From: Paracoccaceae bacterium | GTDB lineage: Bacteria; Pseudomonadota; Alphaproteobacteria; Rhodobacterales; Rhodobacteraceae | DNA: 64,000 nucleotides | NCBI GenBank assembly: GCA_029862205.1 | Contig: JAOTXT010000008.1 | Location: 25,042 to 89,041, forward strand | Reading direction: 5' to 3' | Part shown: one piece after another, positions 49,290 to 58,987 of the stretch | Layout of the letters: each line of letters opens with the position of its first letter | How positions within the stretch are numbered: position 1 is the first letter of the stretch | Notes under the pieces: generated by a model | Seen by the model: only the letters and a program-made list of their open reading frames with translations | What the model was told of the DNA's origin: nothing | The model's database searches: none | Made by a program: the position numbers and the translations under genes

Positions 49290-50405
49290 TTGGCTTGTGA
49301 GGTTGCATTGGCCGTCTTTAACGACAAGTTTTTGAAGGGCCTGAAACCCGCCGCGAAGTTCTACGAGGAACGCGATGCTGGGTGCCCTGGCCTGCTGATC
49401 CGGGTCGGCCAGCGCGGGCAAAAGGTCTGGGAGGTTGTGGTCAGCCGTGACGGCAAGCGGCGTCGAGTCCGCCTGGGCACCTATCCCGGTATTAGCTTGG
49501 CCATGGCCCGCCGGATGGCCACCGATAACAAGGCCGCGCCCGCGATCCATAACCAAGGGCTCAGGGTCCGTGATCTGTGGGACATGTATAGCGCCGAGGT
49601 CGGGCCGCGCCGGCGCGCCTTCTACAGCGTCGAAAGCGCGTGGTCCAAGTGGGGCGAGCCTATCCTCGGCAATGTCCGGCTTGATGATCTGAACCTGCGA
49701 CATGGTGCCGAATTAATTGGCGAGGTCGTCAAGCATTCGACGCCCGACCGGGCGCGGAAGGTGATTAGATACCTCAACCCGATGTTGAAGTTTGCCGTTG
49801 GCCGCGGATTGATCCCGGCGCACCCATGGGCGGGCCTCGCGGTCCCGGAAGCGGTAGAGGCGCGGGACCGTGTTCTCAGCCGCGACGAATGGGTGGCGAT
49901 GTGGGAATGGGCAACGGCCAATCCTTACCCATGGGGACCGATGATCCAGATGCTGATGTTATCGGCCCAGCGGATTGGCGAGGTTTCGGGCGCCCGCTGG
50001 GACGAGCTGGACGGCGACGTGTGGGCCATCCCGGCGTCCAGGCATAAGAGCAAGCGCCGCCACGAGGTGCCGCTCAGCGGCGCGCTGGTGCGGCTGGTGG
50101 GCGACATGCCACGCCATGATGAGCATCTATTTTCGATCCGCCCGGGTCGCCCCGTTTCGCCCGGCTCCACGCAGCGCGACCGGATCGAAGCACAGACCGG
50201 CGTCACCGGCTGGCGGTTCCACGATCTGCGCCGGACCGGGGCGACGTTCATGGCCGAGGGCGGCGTGAACCGGTTCATTATCGAGCGGGTTCTCGGCCAC
50301 GCAGACCACAGCGTGACTGCCGTCTATGACCGGGCTAGCTATCGCGAGGAAAAGCGCCAGGCGCTTGAGGTGCTGGCCGAGACGGTTGGGTTCGGCAATG
50401 GCTGA
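49290..50405 (+). CDS. int: Tyrosine recombinase / phage-type integrase
   Basis: MLSAQRIGEVSGARWDEL; WRFHDLRRTGATFMAEGGVNRFIIERVLGHADHSVTAVYDRASY (R, HxxR, H, Y). Confidence 0.93.
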   Translation: MACEVALAVFNDKFLKGLKPAAKFYEERDAGCPGLLIRVGQRGQKVWEVVVSRDGKRRRVRLGTYPGISLAMARRMATDNKAAPAIHNQGLRVRDLWDMYSAEVGPRRRAFYSVESAWSKWGEPILGNVRLDDLNLRHGAELIGEVVKHSTPDRARKVIRYLNPMLKFAVGRGLIPAHPWAGLAVPEAVEARDRVLSRDEWVAMWEWATANPYPWGPMIQMLMLSAQRIGEVSGARWDELDGDVWAIPASRHKSKRRHEVPLSGALVRLVGDMPRHDEHLFSIRPGRPVSPGSTQRDRIEAQTGVTGWRFHDLRRTGATFMAEGGVNRFIIERVLGHADHSVTAVYDRASYREEKRQALEVLAETVGFGNG

Positions 50406-51108
50406 AGAGAGTGAGTTAAGCGAGGCACTCAATCATTACAAAATTATGATTACCGATCTCGAAAAATTACTACGTTTACATTTCGCCGAGTTCGGTCTTT
50501 GTACAGACTTTGGTCATGAGGCCTATTGGCTTCACCATACTATTTTCTCAAATCTGAACGGCCTGAAACATGCGGGGGTGAACGACGTTACGGGCCTTGA
50601 AACTTACGTCCGTGCGTTGGGGATTCTATCGGGAATCGTTTTGAGTGATCATGCCTATGATATGATGCGTAGCAGAGCTTTGAAGCGACTCCACGATCAG
50701 TCAGGGCTCGGCGAGCGCATCATTTCCCAAACAGATCGCGAAATTTGGAAATCGATTTTAAACGACAACCTCACCTTTAGGTTTTTAATGCGCGACAACG
50801 ACCTCATCAGCGATTTGATTGAGATTTGCAGGGACGTCAGGGAAGAAATCAAGTCGACGACCACAGGCAAAGAAAAGCAGGAAAACATTCTCGGGTGGCA
50901 AACCGTCGATACGTGCCGCATTCAGTGGGCCCGAGTCACAGGTAAACGACCTCCACGGTCAGGTTTCAGTCCGGGCTCCAAATTCGGTGAATATCTACAG
51001 GATGTTTGGGAGTTGTTTGAAGTAAACGAGAATTTAGGCGCCGCGTATAACGCTTGGTATCGAAAGTTCAAAAATAAGCAGGACCCGACCGATAGCTTCT
51101 TTTTATAG
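50398..51108 (+). CDS. Hypothetical protein in integrative element, start overlaps int stop
   Basis: 236 aa ORF, AT-richer than surroundings; ATGGCTGA overlap with int. Confidence 0.75.
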   Translation: MAEESELSEALNHYKIMITDLEKLLRLHFAEFGLCTDFGHEAYWLHHTIFSNLNGLKHAGVNDVTGLETYVRALGILSGIVLSDHAYDMMRSRALKRLHDQSGLGERIISQTDREIWKSILNDNLTFRFLMRDNDLISDLIEICRDVREEIKSTTTGKEKQENILGWQTVDTCRIQWARVTGKRPPRSGFSPGSKFGEYLQDVWELFEVNENLGAAYNAWYRKFKNKQDPTDSFFL

Positions 51109-51205
51109 CACGCAAGGCCAATTCGGTTCGTGATGTGAATGACGTATCAAATTTCGTGTGAATATTAGGGTGTCACCGAAACCGCAGCAATGCAGAGGTG
51201 ACATT

Positions 51206-51433
51206 ATGTCCGATCACGACAAATACCCGGTAGATGATCGCGGCTACACCGCTACCCCCGGCGCCGCAGGATACACCGACACCAGCGAGAGTTTTCTGAA
51301 TAAGGCAAGGCACTACGGAACCGGCCCCGAATTCGTGAAGTTCGGCAAGGCGGTCCGCTATAGCTTCGCCGCTCTGGACGCCTGGGCGGCGTCCCAGAGG
51401 CGAACCAGCACAAAAGAACCGGAGGCCGCCTGA
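51206..51433 (+). CDS. AlpA/excisionase-like small HTH protein
   Basis: 75 aa; TDTSESFLNKARHYGTGPEFVKFGKAVRYSFAALDAWAASQRR, typical HTH_17-type layout. Confidence 0.78.
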   Translation: MSDHDKYPVDDRGYTATPGAAGYTDTSESFLNKARHYGTGPEFVKFGKAVRYSFAALDAWAASQRRTSTKEPEAA

Positions 51434-51434
51434 C

Positions 51435-51878
51435 ATGGAAAACCCCGCGCAAGGCGGGGCTTCCGAGTGTCTTACGGGCAAGTATGACGCCGATGAGCTT
51501 ACCGCCAACTCCGCCGACATTCAAGCGGCCGCCAGGGCCATCGAGACCGGGTTGGCTTTGTTGCCCGACCCGATGAGGGCAGCGCCGATCCTGTCCCGGC
51601 GCCTGACCATTCCACAAAACACCTGGTTGGCCGAAACCGGCTTGCTCGCCCTGCCGCGCTCCGAAACCGAGTTGGTGACCAGCGATGCATTGTCGTGCGT
51701 CCAAGCAGGCGAACCTATCCCGCCCTTCATTTCCGTCAGGGACGCGGCAGTAAGCTGGGCAACCTTCGCTTCACCTGCCGAAAGCCGTGCGTATCTCGCC
51801 GCCATCTGGAACCGGTTGTCGGAGAAAGAAAGACAAGGCTTTGTCCGCGCGGCTAAGAAAAAGAGCAGGCAATCGTGA
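51435..51878 (+). CDS. Hypothetical protein in integrative element
   Basis: Compact gene spacing; 4-bp overlap with the next ORF. Confidence 0.6.
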   Translation: MENPAQGGASECLTGKYDADELTANSADIQAAARAIETGLALLPDPMRAAPILSRRLTIPQNTWLAETGLLALPRSETELVTSDALSCVQAGEPIPPFISVRDAAVSWATFASPAESRAYLAAIWNRLSEKERQGFVRAAKKKSRQS

Positions 51879-53464
51879 GCGCCTGGGACGAAGAACTGGC
51901 GGCGACAGCGGCTGGCGCTGTGGCAGAGGCAGAGGCAGAGCCTTTACCAGATGCAGACGCCGCCGCACGCGAATTGGCTAAGCTGTCGCCAACGGAATAC
52001 GACCGGCATCGGCAGAGCGAAGCCGACCGGTTAAGCATACGGGTCTCGACGCTCGACACCGAGGTGGAGCGGCATCGGAACAGTGCGTCTGATGCCGATG
52101 AGCCGCCGATGTTTCCCAAGGACGATCCTTGGCCCAATCCGGTGGATGGTGGAGCACTGCTCAACGGGTTGTGTGCGGCGCTTGATCGTCACGTGCGCTT
52201 TGTTTCGGACGAAGCCCGAGACGCAGTAGCGCTTTGGATTGTCCTGGCGCATTTGCACGACGCCGCGATGATCTCACCGATCTTGGCAATTGAGTCACCC
52301 GAGAAAAGATGCGGGAAAACGACCCTGCTATCCACCCTTGCCCTCTTGGTCCCGCGCGCATTGCCCGCGGTCAACGCATCGCCATCGGTGTTGTTCAGGG
52401 CAATTGAGAGCTTTGCGCCGACATTGCTGATCGACGAGGCGGACACGTTCATCAAGGACAACGACGATCTGCGAGGAATCCTGAATGGCGGTCACAATCG
52501 GCTAACAGCCTATATCCTCCGCAACGTCGAGATGGGCGGGGACTACCAGCCTCGCCGGTTCCGCGTGTGGTCGCCAAAAGTGATCGCCCTGATCGGCGAA
52601 CTGCCGGATACGCTACAGGACCGCGCCATCGTCATTCCGATGCGGCGCAAACTGCCAGATGAGGCAGTGGAGCGTTTCCGAGCGGATCGCATTGATTGGG
52701 CTGACGGCCTGCGACGGCAGGCGGCCAAATGGGCCAGCGACAATCTCAACCGCGTCAAAGATGCCGATCCTGAGATACCGGACGAGCTTCACGACCGAGC
52801 CGCCGACAATTGGCGCACGATGCTCACTCTGGCCGATCTGGTTGGATGGGGCACGCGAGCGCGGCGCTCGGCACTTGTCATTTCCGGCGACCTTTCGTCC
52901 GAAGAGACGCCGGGCGTAATGCTGCTAGCAGATATCCGCGAAATCCTGCATCCGGATCAAGACCGCACGCTCGACACGATATCACCGCGCGAATTGGCCG
53001 AGCAGTTAGTCGGACTCGAAGACCGACCGTGGGCTGAATGGCGCCGTGGACGGCCACTGAGCGACCGGTCAATAGGGCGGATGCTGGCGCCGTTCGGCAT
53101 CAAGTCCGCCAGGACCCATTACGGCCGACAATTCCACCGTTCGCACTTCACCGATGCCTGGCGCCATTACCTTCAGCGTAGATGGTGGGAAAGCAACGTC
53201 ACAAACGACACCGGCTTGAAAAGAAAGAGAAAATCAGAAGCTCAAACGGCACGGATTGCGCCTGTCCATGTCGTTTTTAATCCTGAAAAACACAATGAAA
53301 ACAATGATGTGTCGTTTGTGACGACCGAAACCCCCGAAGAGACAGGGAATAGAGACGAATTCGAGGAACGCGCTGCGATCCTTGAACACGATGCGGGGCT
53401 AACCCGCGCCGAAGCCGAAGCGGCAGCCGCCGCTGAGTTTAGCAACCAGAATAATGGAGAATGA
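51875..53464 (+). CDS. DUF3631 domain protein (phage/plasmid primase-helicase-like; GTG start)
   Basis: ESPEKRCGKTTLLSTLALLVPRALPAVNASPSVLFRAIESFAPTLLIDEADTFIKDNDDLRGILNGGHNRL. Confidence 0.85.
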   Translation: MSAWDEELAATAAGAVAEAEAEPLPDADAAARELAKLSPTEYDRHRQSEADRLSIRVSTLDTEVERHRNSASDADEPPMFPKDDPWPNPVDGGALLNGLCAALDRHVRFVSDEARDAVALWIVLAHLHDAAMISPILAIESPEKRCGKTTLLSTLALLVPRALPAVNASPSVLFRAIESFAPTLLIDEADTFIKDNDDLRGILNGGHNRLTAYILRNVEMGGDYQPRRFRVWSPKVIALIGELPDTLQDRAIVIPMRRKLPDEAVERFRADRIDWADGLRRQAAKWASDNLNRVKDADPEIPDELHDRAADNWRTMLTLADLVGWGTRARRSALVISGDLSSEETPGVMLLADIREILHPDQDRTLDTISPRELAEQLVGLEDRPWAEWRRGRPLSDRSIGRMLAPFGIKSARTHYGRQFHRSHFTDAWRHYLQRRWWESNVTNDTGLKRKRKSEAQTARIAPVHVVFNPEKHNENNDVSFVTTETPEETGNRDEFEERAAILEHDAGLTRAEAEAAAAAEFSNQNNGE

Positions 53465-53465
53465 G

Positions 53466-53849
53466 ATGACTATCAAAAGCAGTGCAATGACCGACATCAA
53501 CGAACCAATTTCGGCGGACAACTTTCGCATAGTTCAAGATTGGAATGGCTACTGGCATGTCTTCGAACTGCGCGACAACGCGAGGCATTTTCGCGCCTGG
53601 CCAGGTCCATTCCGTTTCCAGCGGGCCGCTGAGCTGCTCGTCGAGGATGTCATCGATGCTTCGTCGAAGGGAATCACTGACACGGAGCAATCTCAATTCC
53701 GAGAAAACGCCCAAGAAATAGTACACACCTACCAGGAGGAGGCAAAACTGCTTGCGAAGATCGAGCAATTCGGCGACGTGGAAGATCCGCGTGGATTGGC
53801 AAAGGCTTTGGTGCCGGAACCCCAAGAAGAAGAGCTTTTTTACTTATAA
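53466..53849 (+). CDS. Hypothetical protein
   Basis: ORF directly downstream of the DUF3631 gene; start uncertain (53454-53466). Confidence 0.5.
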   Translation: MTIKSSAMTDINEPISADNFRIVQDWNGYWHVFELRDNARHFRAWPGPFRFQRAAELLVEDVIDASSKGITDTEQSQFRENAQEIVHTYQEEAKLLAKIEQFGDVEDPRGLAKALVPEPQEEELFYL

Positions 53850-54113
53850 CGGGCCTTGGGGGGGGTCGATCCCTACGACCCGCCGGCCGCGAGACCGGCC
53901 CGACTCTCTCAGACAGAGTTAGTTTTGGAAGTGGGCATTTCGTTACTAGATAAATTCGGGGTGTGCACCGGGGAGCATATTGCTTCGAATTTGAGAGCAG
54001 GATGTCGGTTCTTGGTTAGATTACCGACGTTCGTTCTGGTGCGATCGACCGTTCGCTTCGTGCAAGAACCGACGGCCATGGTGTGCGCAGAAAGGTCCGG
54101 TTTTGCAGGCGCA

Positions 54114-54193
54114 GCGAATGCCCGCTTTGAGCCCAAACTACCGGATGCTGCACCGCGGCCGAATGTCAGCAACGTGGGGCAAACCGGACGGTC
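54114..54193. repeat. Degenerate intergenic repeat, copy A
   Basis: CGAATGCCCGCTTTGAGCCCAAACTACCGGATGCTGCACCGCGGCCGAATGTCAGCAACG...AAACCGGACGGTC. Confidence 0.7.
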
Positions 54194-54277
54194 AATTAAC
54201 ACGTGCTATGCGTAATTCTGATCAAAATCGGACACCGAACGGCCCGCTCTGGCCTCGAGTCGGAAGGCGATTGCCAC

Positions 54278-55159
54278 CTAACGTGGGAGCTTTCTGTCAC
54301 CAATGGCACGTGCGATTTTCACCAAAGTTTGCACTAGGCGCGAGTTGCGGCGTTCCTTCAGATAGGCGATGCGGTAATTGGTGGTGATCTCCACATCCGA
54401 GATCTCCACCGTCTTGAGGCGCGGATGGGGCACGAACTCGAAATCCGCCACGGCGCCGATGCCCAACCCCTGTTCAACCGCCTTCCAGACCGCCTCGCGG
54501 CTGCCGATCTCGACGACGCGGTTGATCTGGACCTGGGCCTTCACCAGCGCCTGTTCGAACGCGAGGCGGGTGGTTGAACCTTCCTCGCGTAGGATGAAAT
54601 CCTCGTCCTGAAGCTCCGCGATCCGGATCGACTTGCGGTCGAACCAGCGGTGCTCGGCATTCACGAAGACGACCACCTGGTGATGGCTGTAGGGGGTCAT
54701 CTCGACCCTTGGATCGTCGTCGAAATGGGCGATCATCGCGACGTCCGCATCGTATTCGAGCAACCGCTGTAGGGTGAGTTGCGAATTGCCCAGCAGGACC
54801 GAGACCTTCACGTCCGGATGCTGGGTCTTGAGAGCCACCAGAACGTCGGTCGCATGAAACGGACCGACCGCCGCCAGCCGCAGATGGCCGGTTAGGCGGC
54901 CGGACTGGGCGCGCAGGTATTCGCGGGCCTCGGCCTCGTGCAAGGTCATCCGTTTGGTGATCTCGAAAAGTTCCGCGCCGGACTGGGTGAGCTGCACATG
55001 GCGCCCCAGGCGGGTGAAAAGCTCGACACCGTATTCCGCTTCGAGCGCGCGGACTTGGGTCGTGACGGTGGGCTGGCTGATGCGCAAAGCCTTCGCCGCG
55101 GCGGTGAAGCCGCCGAGTTCCGCCGCCGTGTGGAACGACCGCAATTGGCTCTTATTCAT
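54278..55159 (-). CDS. LysR family regulator
   Basis: MNKSQLRSFHTAAELGGFTAAAKALRISQPTVTTQVRALEAEYGVELFTR; divergent from phosphonate-type genes. Confidence 0.92.
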   Translation of the reverse strand: MNKSQLRSFHTAAELGGFTAAAKALRISQPTVTTQVRALEAEYGVELFTRLGRHVQLTQSGAELFEITKRMTLHEAEAREYLRAQSGRLTGHLRLAAVGPFHATDVLVALKTQHPDVKVSVLLGNSQLTLQRLLEYDADVAMIAHFDDDPRVEMTPYSHHQVVVFVNAEHRWFDRKSIRIAELQDEDFILREEGSTTRLAFEQALVKAQVQINRVVEIGSREAVWKAVEQGLGIGAVADFEFVPHPRLKTVEISDVEITTNYRIAYLKERRNSRLVQTLVKIARAIGDRKLPR

Positions 55160-55194
55160 AGTTTTTACCAGCCTTAGTTATTCAAAATATATAT

Positions 55195-56397
55195 TTGATC
55201 AATTCATCTTGCCATCCTAGCGTGATCGGTCAATGGGAGGCGCCATTGGCTTGGCGATATCACAATCCAGTACGGATCGAGTTTGGTGCGGGGGCGTTCG
55301 CTGGCCTCCCCGATCTGATCGGCGACCGGCGCTATGGGGTCGTCACCTATGGCGAACCCATCTTCCAAGCACTGACCGAACGGCTATGCACGCTTGCTGG
55401 GCCACCCTCGATGGTCATCGAGGATGTGGCGGCCAATCCCGACTTTCAGGAGCTTGGGCAGCAGACCGCGCGGATGGCCGGGGGTAAGCAACCGCAAGTC
55501 TGGATCGCGCTTGGCGGCGGCTCGGCCATCGACAGCACCAAGGTCTTCGCCGCGGCCAATGGCGATTTCGGCCTGGTCCGGCGGTATCTGGAGACCGGCG
55601 AGGGGGCGGATGCTCTCTTGGCAACGCCGATCATCGCGGTTCCGACGACGGCGGGGACCGGATCCGAGGTCACCTGCTGGGCGACGGTTTGGGACAGGGC
55701 GAGCGGTCGCAAATTCTCCCTGGCGCGGCCCGAGCTCTATCCGGAATGGGCGGTGGTCGATCCCGAACTGATGGTCGGCAAGCCCCGCGATCTGACCGTC
55801 AGCACCGGTCTCGATGCGCTGTCCCACGCGCTTGAGAGTATTTGGAACGTGAACGCCAATCCGGTCTCGGCCAGCCATGCAGTGATGGCGGCGCGCGAGG
55901 CGATGTCAGTGCTGCCGGCGCTTGCCGGTGATCTAGGCAATCTGGATCTGCGCGCGCGCATGGCCTTCGCGGCGCTCTCGGCCGGGCTGGCATTCTCGAA
56001 CACCAAGACCGCGATCGCGCATTCGCTGTCCTACCCGATCACGCTGCGCCACGGCGCGCCCCATGGGATTGCCTGCTCGTTCACCCTGCCCCTGGTCGTC
56101 GATTCTGTGCGTGGGATCGGCGATTTCCGCGGCGCGGCCCTTAGCCGGGTCTTCGACGGCGACCTCGACGGCGCCTCGGACCGGTTGACCGCGTTGTTGG
56201 CGGGGCTCGGCGTCCCGACAAGCCCAGCGGCCTATGGTGTCGGACGCCAGGAATGGTCCGAGATCGTGACGGACGCGCTGGAGGGCGAGCGCGGCAAGAA
56301 CTTCATCGGCGACAAGGCACGCTTTATCGAGACCGCGAATGCATGGGCGAATGAGATCCGTGACGGATCAGAACAAGAGGCGATCGGGCTTTCGTGA
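55195..56397 (+). CDS. Iron-containing alcohol dehydrogenase, phosphonate-metabolism-associated type
   Basis: WIALGGGSAIDSTKVFAAANG; VPTTAGTGSEVTCWATVWD; STGLDALSHALESIWN; immediately upstream of phnDCEE. Confidence 0.85.
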   Translation: MINSSCHPSVIGQWEAPLAWRYHNPVRIEFGAGAFAGLPDLIGDRRYGVVTYGEPIFQALTERLCTLAGPPSMVIEDVAANPDFQELGQQTARMAGGKQPQVWIALGGGSAIDSTKVFAAANGDFGLVRRYLETGEGADALLATPIIAVPTTAGTGSEVTCWATVWDRASGRKFSLARPELYPEWAVVDPELMVGKPRDLTVSTGLDALSHALESIWNVNANPVSASHAVMAAREAMSVLPALAGDLGNLDLRARMAFAALSAGLAFSNTKTAIAHSLSYPITLRHGAPHGIACSFTLPLVVDSVRGIGDFRGAALSRVFDGDLDGASDRLTALLAGLGVPTSPAAYGVGRQEWSEIVTDALEGERGKNFIGDKARFIETANAWANEIRDGSEQEAIGLS

Positions 56398-56423
56398 AAC
56401 ACGGCAAACGGGAGGATATCAAT

Positions 56424-57344
56424 ATGCCTGCGAGAGAAGTAGCACATGGAATGGGCCGGACACTGACCGCCGCCGCCGCGGCGGCTCTGCTCTTGGGCTC
56501 GGCGGCCTGGGCTCAGGAATGCGAAAACCCGGACACGCTGACCTTCGCGATGATCCCGACCGAGGAGACGGTGGCCGAGCTGGAACTCTACAAACCGGTC
56601 ACCGACCGGATGGCGGCCGAGACGGGTAAGAAGATCGAGTTCTTCATGCCCACTTCCTATGCTTCGGTGGTCGAGGGGATGCTGGGCAAATTCGTCGACG
56701 TGGCGGTGCTGGGCCCCTACAGCTATGTCATCGCCAACGAGAAGGACGACAGCATTGAGGTCTTTGCCACCTACGCCAAGCGTGCCGGTCACCTGCAACA
56801 GGAAGGCCCGGGCTATGCGGCCGCCCTGGTGACCAAGAAGGGCACGAAATTCACTGATATCGACTCGCTGAAGGGCTCGGTTCTGGGTCTGGTCGATCCC
56901 GGCAGCACCTCCGGCAACCTGTTCCCGCGGGTGGTATTCTCGAAGAACGTGGGCGGTGATCTGGACGCCTATTTCGCCAAGGTCGTCTATACGGGCAGCC
57001 ACGAGCTCTCGACCGTCGCGGTCCATAACGGCAAGGTCGATGCTGCTTTCGTCGCAACCCACCGGTTTGACAACGTGGTCAACAAGGGCGAGGTCGCGCT
57101 GGCGGACTTCAACGTGCTCTGGACGTCGCCGCCGATCCCGCAGGATCCCTTCGTCTATCGCAACACGCTGTGCGACGATCTGAAGGCGAGCATCCGCAGC
57201 ACCTTCCTTGGCCTTTCGATGGACAATGAAGGCGAGGCGGCGTTCCTGAACAACGTGAAGTCGAACCGGTTCGTGGCGGTCTCGTCGGCTGATTACGACG
57301 TGATCCGCGACCTGAAGAAGGCCAAGGACGCAAAGAAGAACTGA
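56424..57344 (+). CDS. phnD: Phosphonate ABC transporter substrate-binding protein
   Basis: DTLTFAMIPTEETVAELELYKPVTDRMAAETGKKIEFFMPTSYASVVEGMLGKFVDVAVLGPYSYVIAN. Confidence 0.92.
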   Translation: MPAREVAHGMGRTLTAAAAAALLLGSAAWAQECENPDTLTFAMIPTEETVAELELYKPVTDRMAAETGKKIEFFMPTSYASVVEGMLGKFVDVAVLGPYSYVIANEKDDSIEVFATYAKRAGHLQQEGPGYAAALVTKKGTKFTDIDSLKGSVLGLVDPGSTSGNLFPRVVFSKNVGGDLDAYFAKVVYTGSHELSTVAVHNGKVDAAFVATHRFDNVVNKGEVALADFNVLWTSPPIPQDPFVYRNTLCDDLKASIRSTFLGLSMDNEGEAAFLNNVKSNRFVAVSSADYDVIRDLKKAKDAKKN

Positions 57345-57374
57345 GCGGCCTAGTCTGCTTTTCTCGAACGTGGC

Positions 57375-57394
57375 GAGGCGGCCCCGGCCGCCTC
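57375..57394. other. Perfect hairpin between phnD and phnC
   Basis: GAGGCGGCC-CC-GGCCGCCTC. Confidence 0.85.
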
Positions 57395-57419
57395 GTCCCA
57401 GCCGCACCATGGGGTGGTC

Positions 57420-58172
57420 ATGCCAATCCTCACCGTCAGGGATTTGCGGGTCCGTTACTCGGCCTCCGGCCCGGAGATCCTGAAAGGGGTCAGCTTCGAT
57501 GTGGCCGAGGAGGATTTCTTCGCCATCATCGGGCCGAGCGGCGCCGGCAAATCAACCCTGATCCGCTGCATCAACCGCCTCGTCGAGCCCACTTCGGGCG
57601 AGATCGTGCTTTATGGCGAAAACATCCTCGGTCTCGGCACCCGCGATCTGCGTCGGGTGCGGCGCGGGATCGGTATGATCTTCCAGGAGTTCAACCTGGT
57701 CGACCGTATGTCGGTGATGGATAATGTGCTCTCGGGCCGGCTCGGCTATGTGGGCAACATGACCGCGCTGCTACGACTGTTCTCGAAGGCGGATGTATCT
57801 CGCGCGCTCACCGTTCTGGACAGGGTCGGCCTCTCCGACCATGTGGACAAGCGCGCCGATGAACTCTCGGGCGGGCAGCGCCAGCGGGTCGGGATCGCGC
57901 GCGCGCTGATGCAGGACCCGAAGCTGCTGCTGCTGGACGAACCCACATCCAGCCTGGACCCGAAGATCGCTCGCGAGATCCTGGGCATGATCAAAGAGAT
58001 CGCGCGGGAATTTGGCGTGCCGGTCCTCTGCAACATCCACGACGTGCAACTCGCCATGGAGTTCTGCAACAAAATCATTGGGCTCCAGGACGGGGTGAAG
58101 ATGTTCGACGGGCCGACCGAGACCATGAACAAGGAACGGCTCGACGAGATCTACGCCATGGAAGTGCTCTGA
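57420..58172 (+). CDS. phnC: Phosphonate ABC transporter ATP-binding protein
   Basis: [62 protein letters not shown]. Confidence 0.93.
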   Translation: MPILTVRDLRVRYSASGPEILKGVSFDVAEEDFFAIIGPSGAGKSTLIRCINRLVEPTSGEIVLYGENILGLGTRDLRRVRRGIGMIFQEFNLVDRMSVMDNVLSGRLGYVGNMTALLRLFSKADVSRALTVLDRVGLSDHVDKRADELSGGQRQRVGIARALMQDPKLLLLDEPTSSLDPKIAREILGMIKEIAREFGVPVLCNIHDVQLAMEFCNKIIGLQDGVKMFDGPTETMNKERLDEIYAMEVL

Positions 58173-58987
58173 TGACGGCAGCCGCCTCAGCCTCGCTTGA
58201 CCGCTACATGGCGGCGCGCGGCCGCAACCGCCGGCGCCGCTGGCTGATCTACCTGGCCATGGCGGTGGCCGCGATCTGGTGCCTGAACGACACCGTGGTG
58301 GCGGACACGGATTGGGAGCGGATCGGCTCGCTCGGCGCGATCCTCTCGGCGGTGGGCGAGTTCATCGGCATCGACTGGGGGCTGGTGCCCAATCTCTGGC
58401 AGCCGGCGCTCGAGACCATCATGGTGGCTACGCTCGGCACGCTGTTGGGTGTCATCACCTGCATCCCAGCGATCTGGTTTGGGGCGATGAACATCACCCC
58501 ATATGCGCCCGTCACCTACCCGCTGGCCCGCCTGATGATGACACTCAGCCGCTCGATCCACGAGATCGTCTGGGCGCTCTTTTTCGTCGCCGCCGTGGGG
58601 CTGGGTGCCCTGGCCGGCGTTCTGGCTATCGCTGTCCGCTCGGTCGGATTCATCGCCAAGATGTCGGCCGAGGCGATCGAGGACTTAGACCCGAAACCGG
58701 TTGAGGCGATCCGGGCGGTCGGCGGCAACGACTTCCAGGTTTTCCTCTATGCGATCCTGCCCCAGGTCCTGCCCGCGATGATCTCGGTGATCATCTTCGA
58801 ATGGGAGATCAATATCCGCCGCTCGTCGATCCTGGGCCTAGTGGGGGCAGGTGGCCTGGGGCTGGTCTTCTTTCGCCAGCTCAATACCTTCAACCATCCA
58901 GGCGTCACCACGGTCATCGCGGCGATCCTGGTCCTGGTGCTCCTCGGCGAGATCGTGTCGCATTATGTGCGCAAGGCGGTGATCTGA
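58172..58987 (+). CDS. phnE: Phosphonate ABC transporter permease
   Basis: LWQPALETIMVATLGTLLGVITCIPAIWFGAMNITPYAPVTYPLARLMMTLSRSIHEIVWALFF. Confidence 0.92.
   Translation: MTAAASASLDRYMAARGRNRRRRWLIYLAMAVAAIWCLNDTVVADTDWERIGSLGAILSAVGEFIGIDWGLVPNLWQPALETIMVATLGTLLGVITCIPAIWFGAMNITPYAPVTYPLARLMMTLSRSIHEIVWALFFVAAVGLGALAGVLAIAVRSVGFIAKMSAEAIEDLDPKPVEAIRAVGGNDFQVFLYAILPQVLPAMISVIIFEWEINIRRSSILGLVGAGGLGLVFFRQLNTFNHPGVTTVIAAILVLVLLGEIVSHYVRKAVI

Larger units (their letters stand above)
49072..53850. mobile_element. Small integrative element (int - hyp - AlpA-like - hyp - DUF3631 - hyp); right boundary uncertain
   Basis: tRNA fragment next to tyrosine recombinase, AlpA-like HTH and phage/plasmid-type DUF3631 protein; lower GC in part of the segment. 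Confidence 0.72.

Noticed and set aside
49143-49703. Minus-strand ORF overlapping the integrase
   Set aside because: Opposite the conserved integrase frame; no protein-like features.
53846-53900. Right attachment site of the integrative element
   Set aside because: Contains a small GC dyad but no recognisable copy of the tRNA-Leu 3' sequence; the boundary cannot be assigned.
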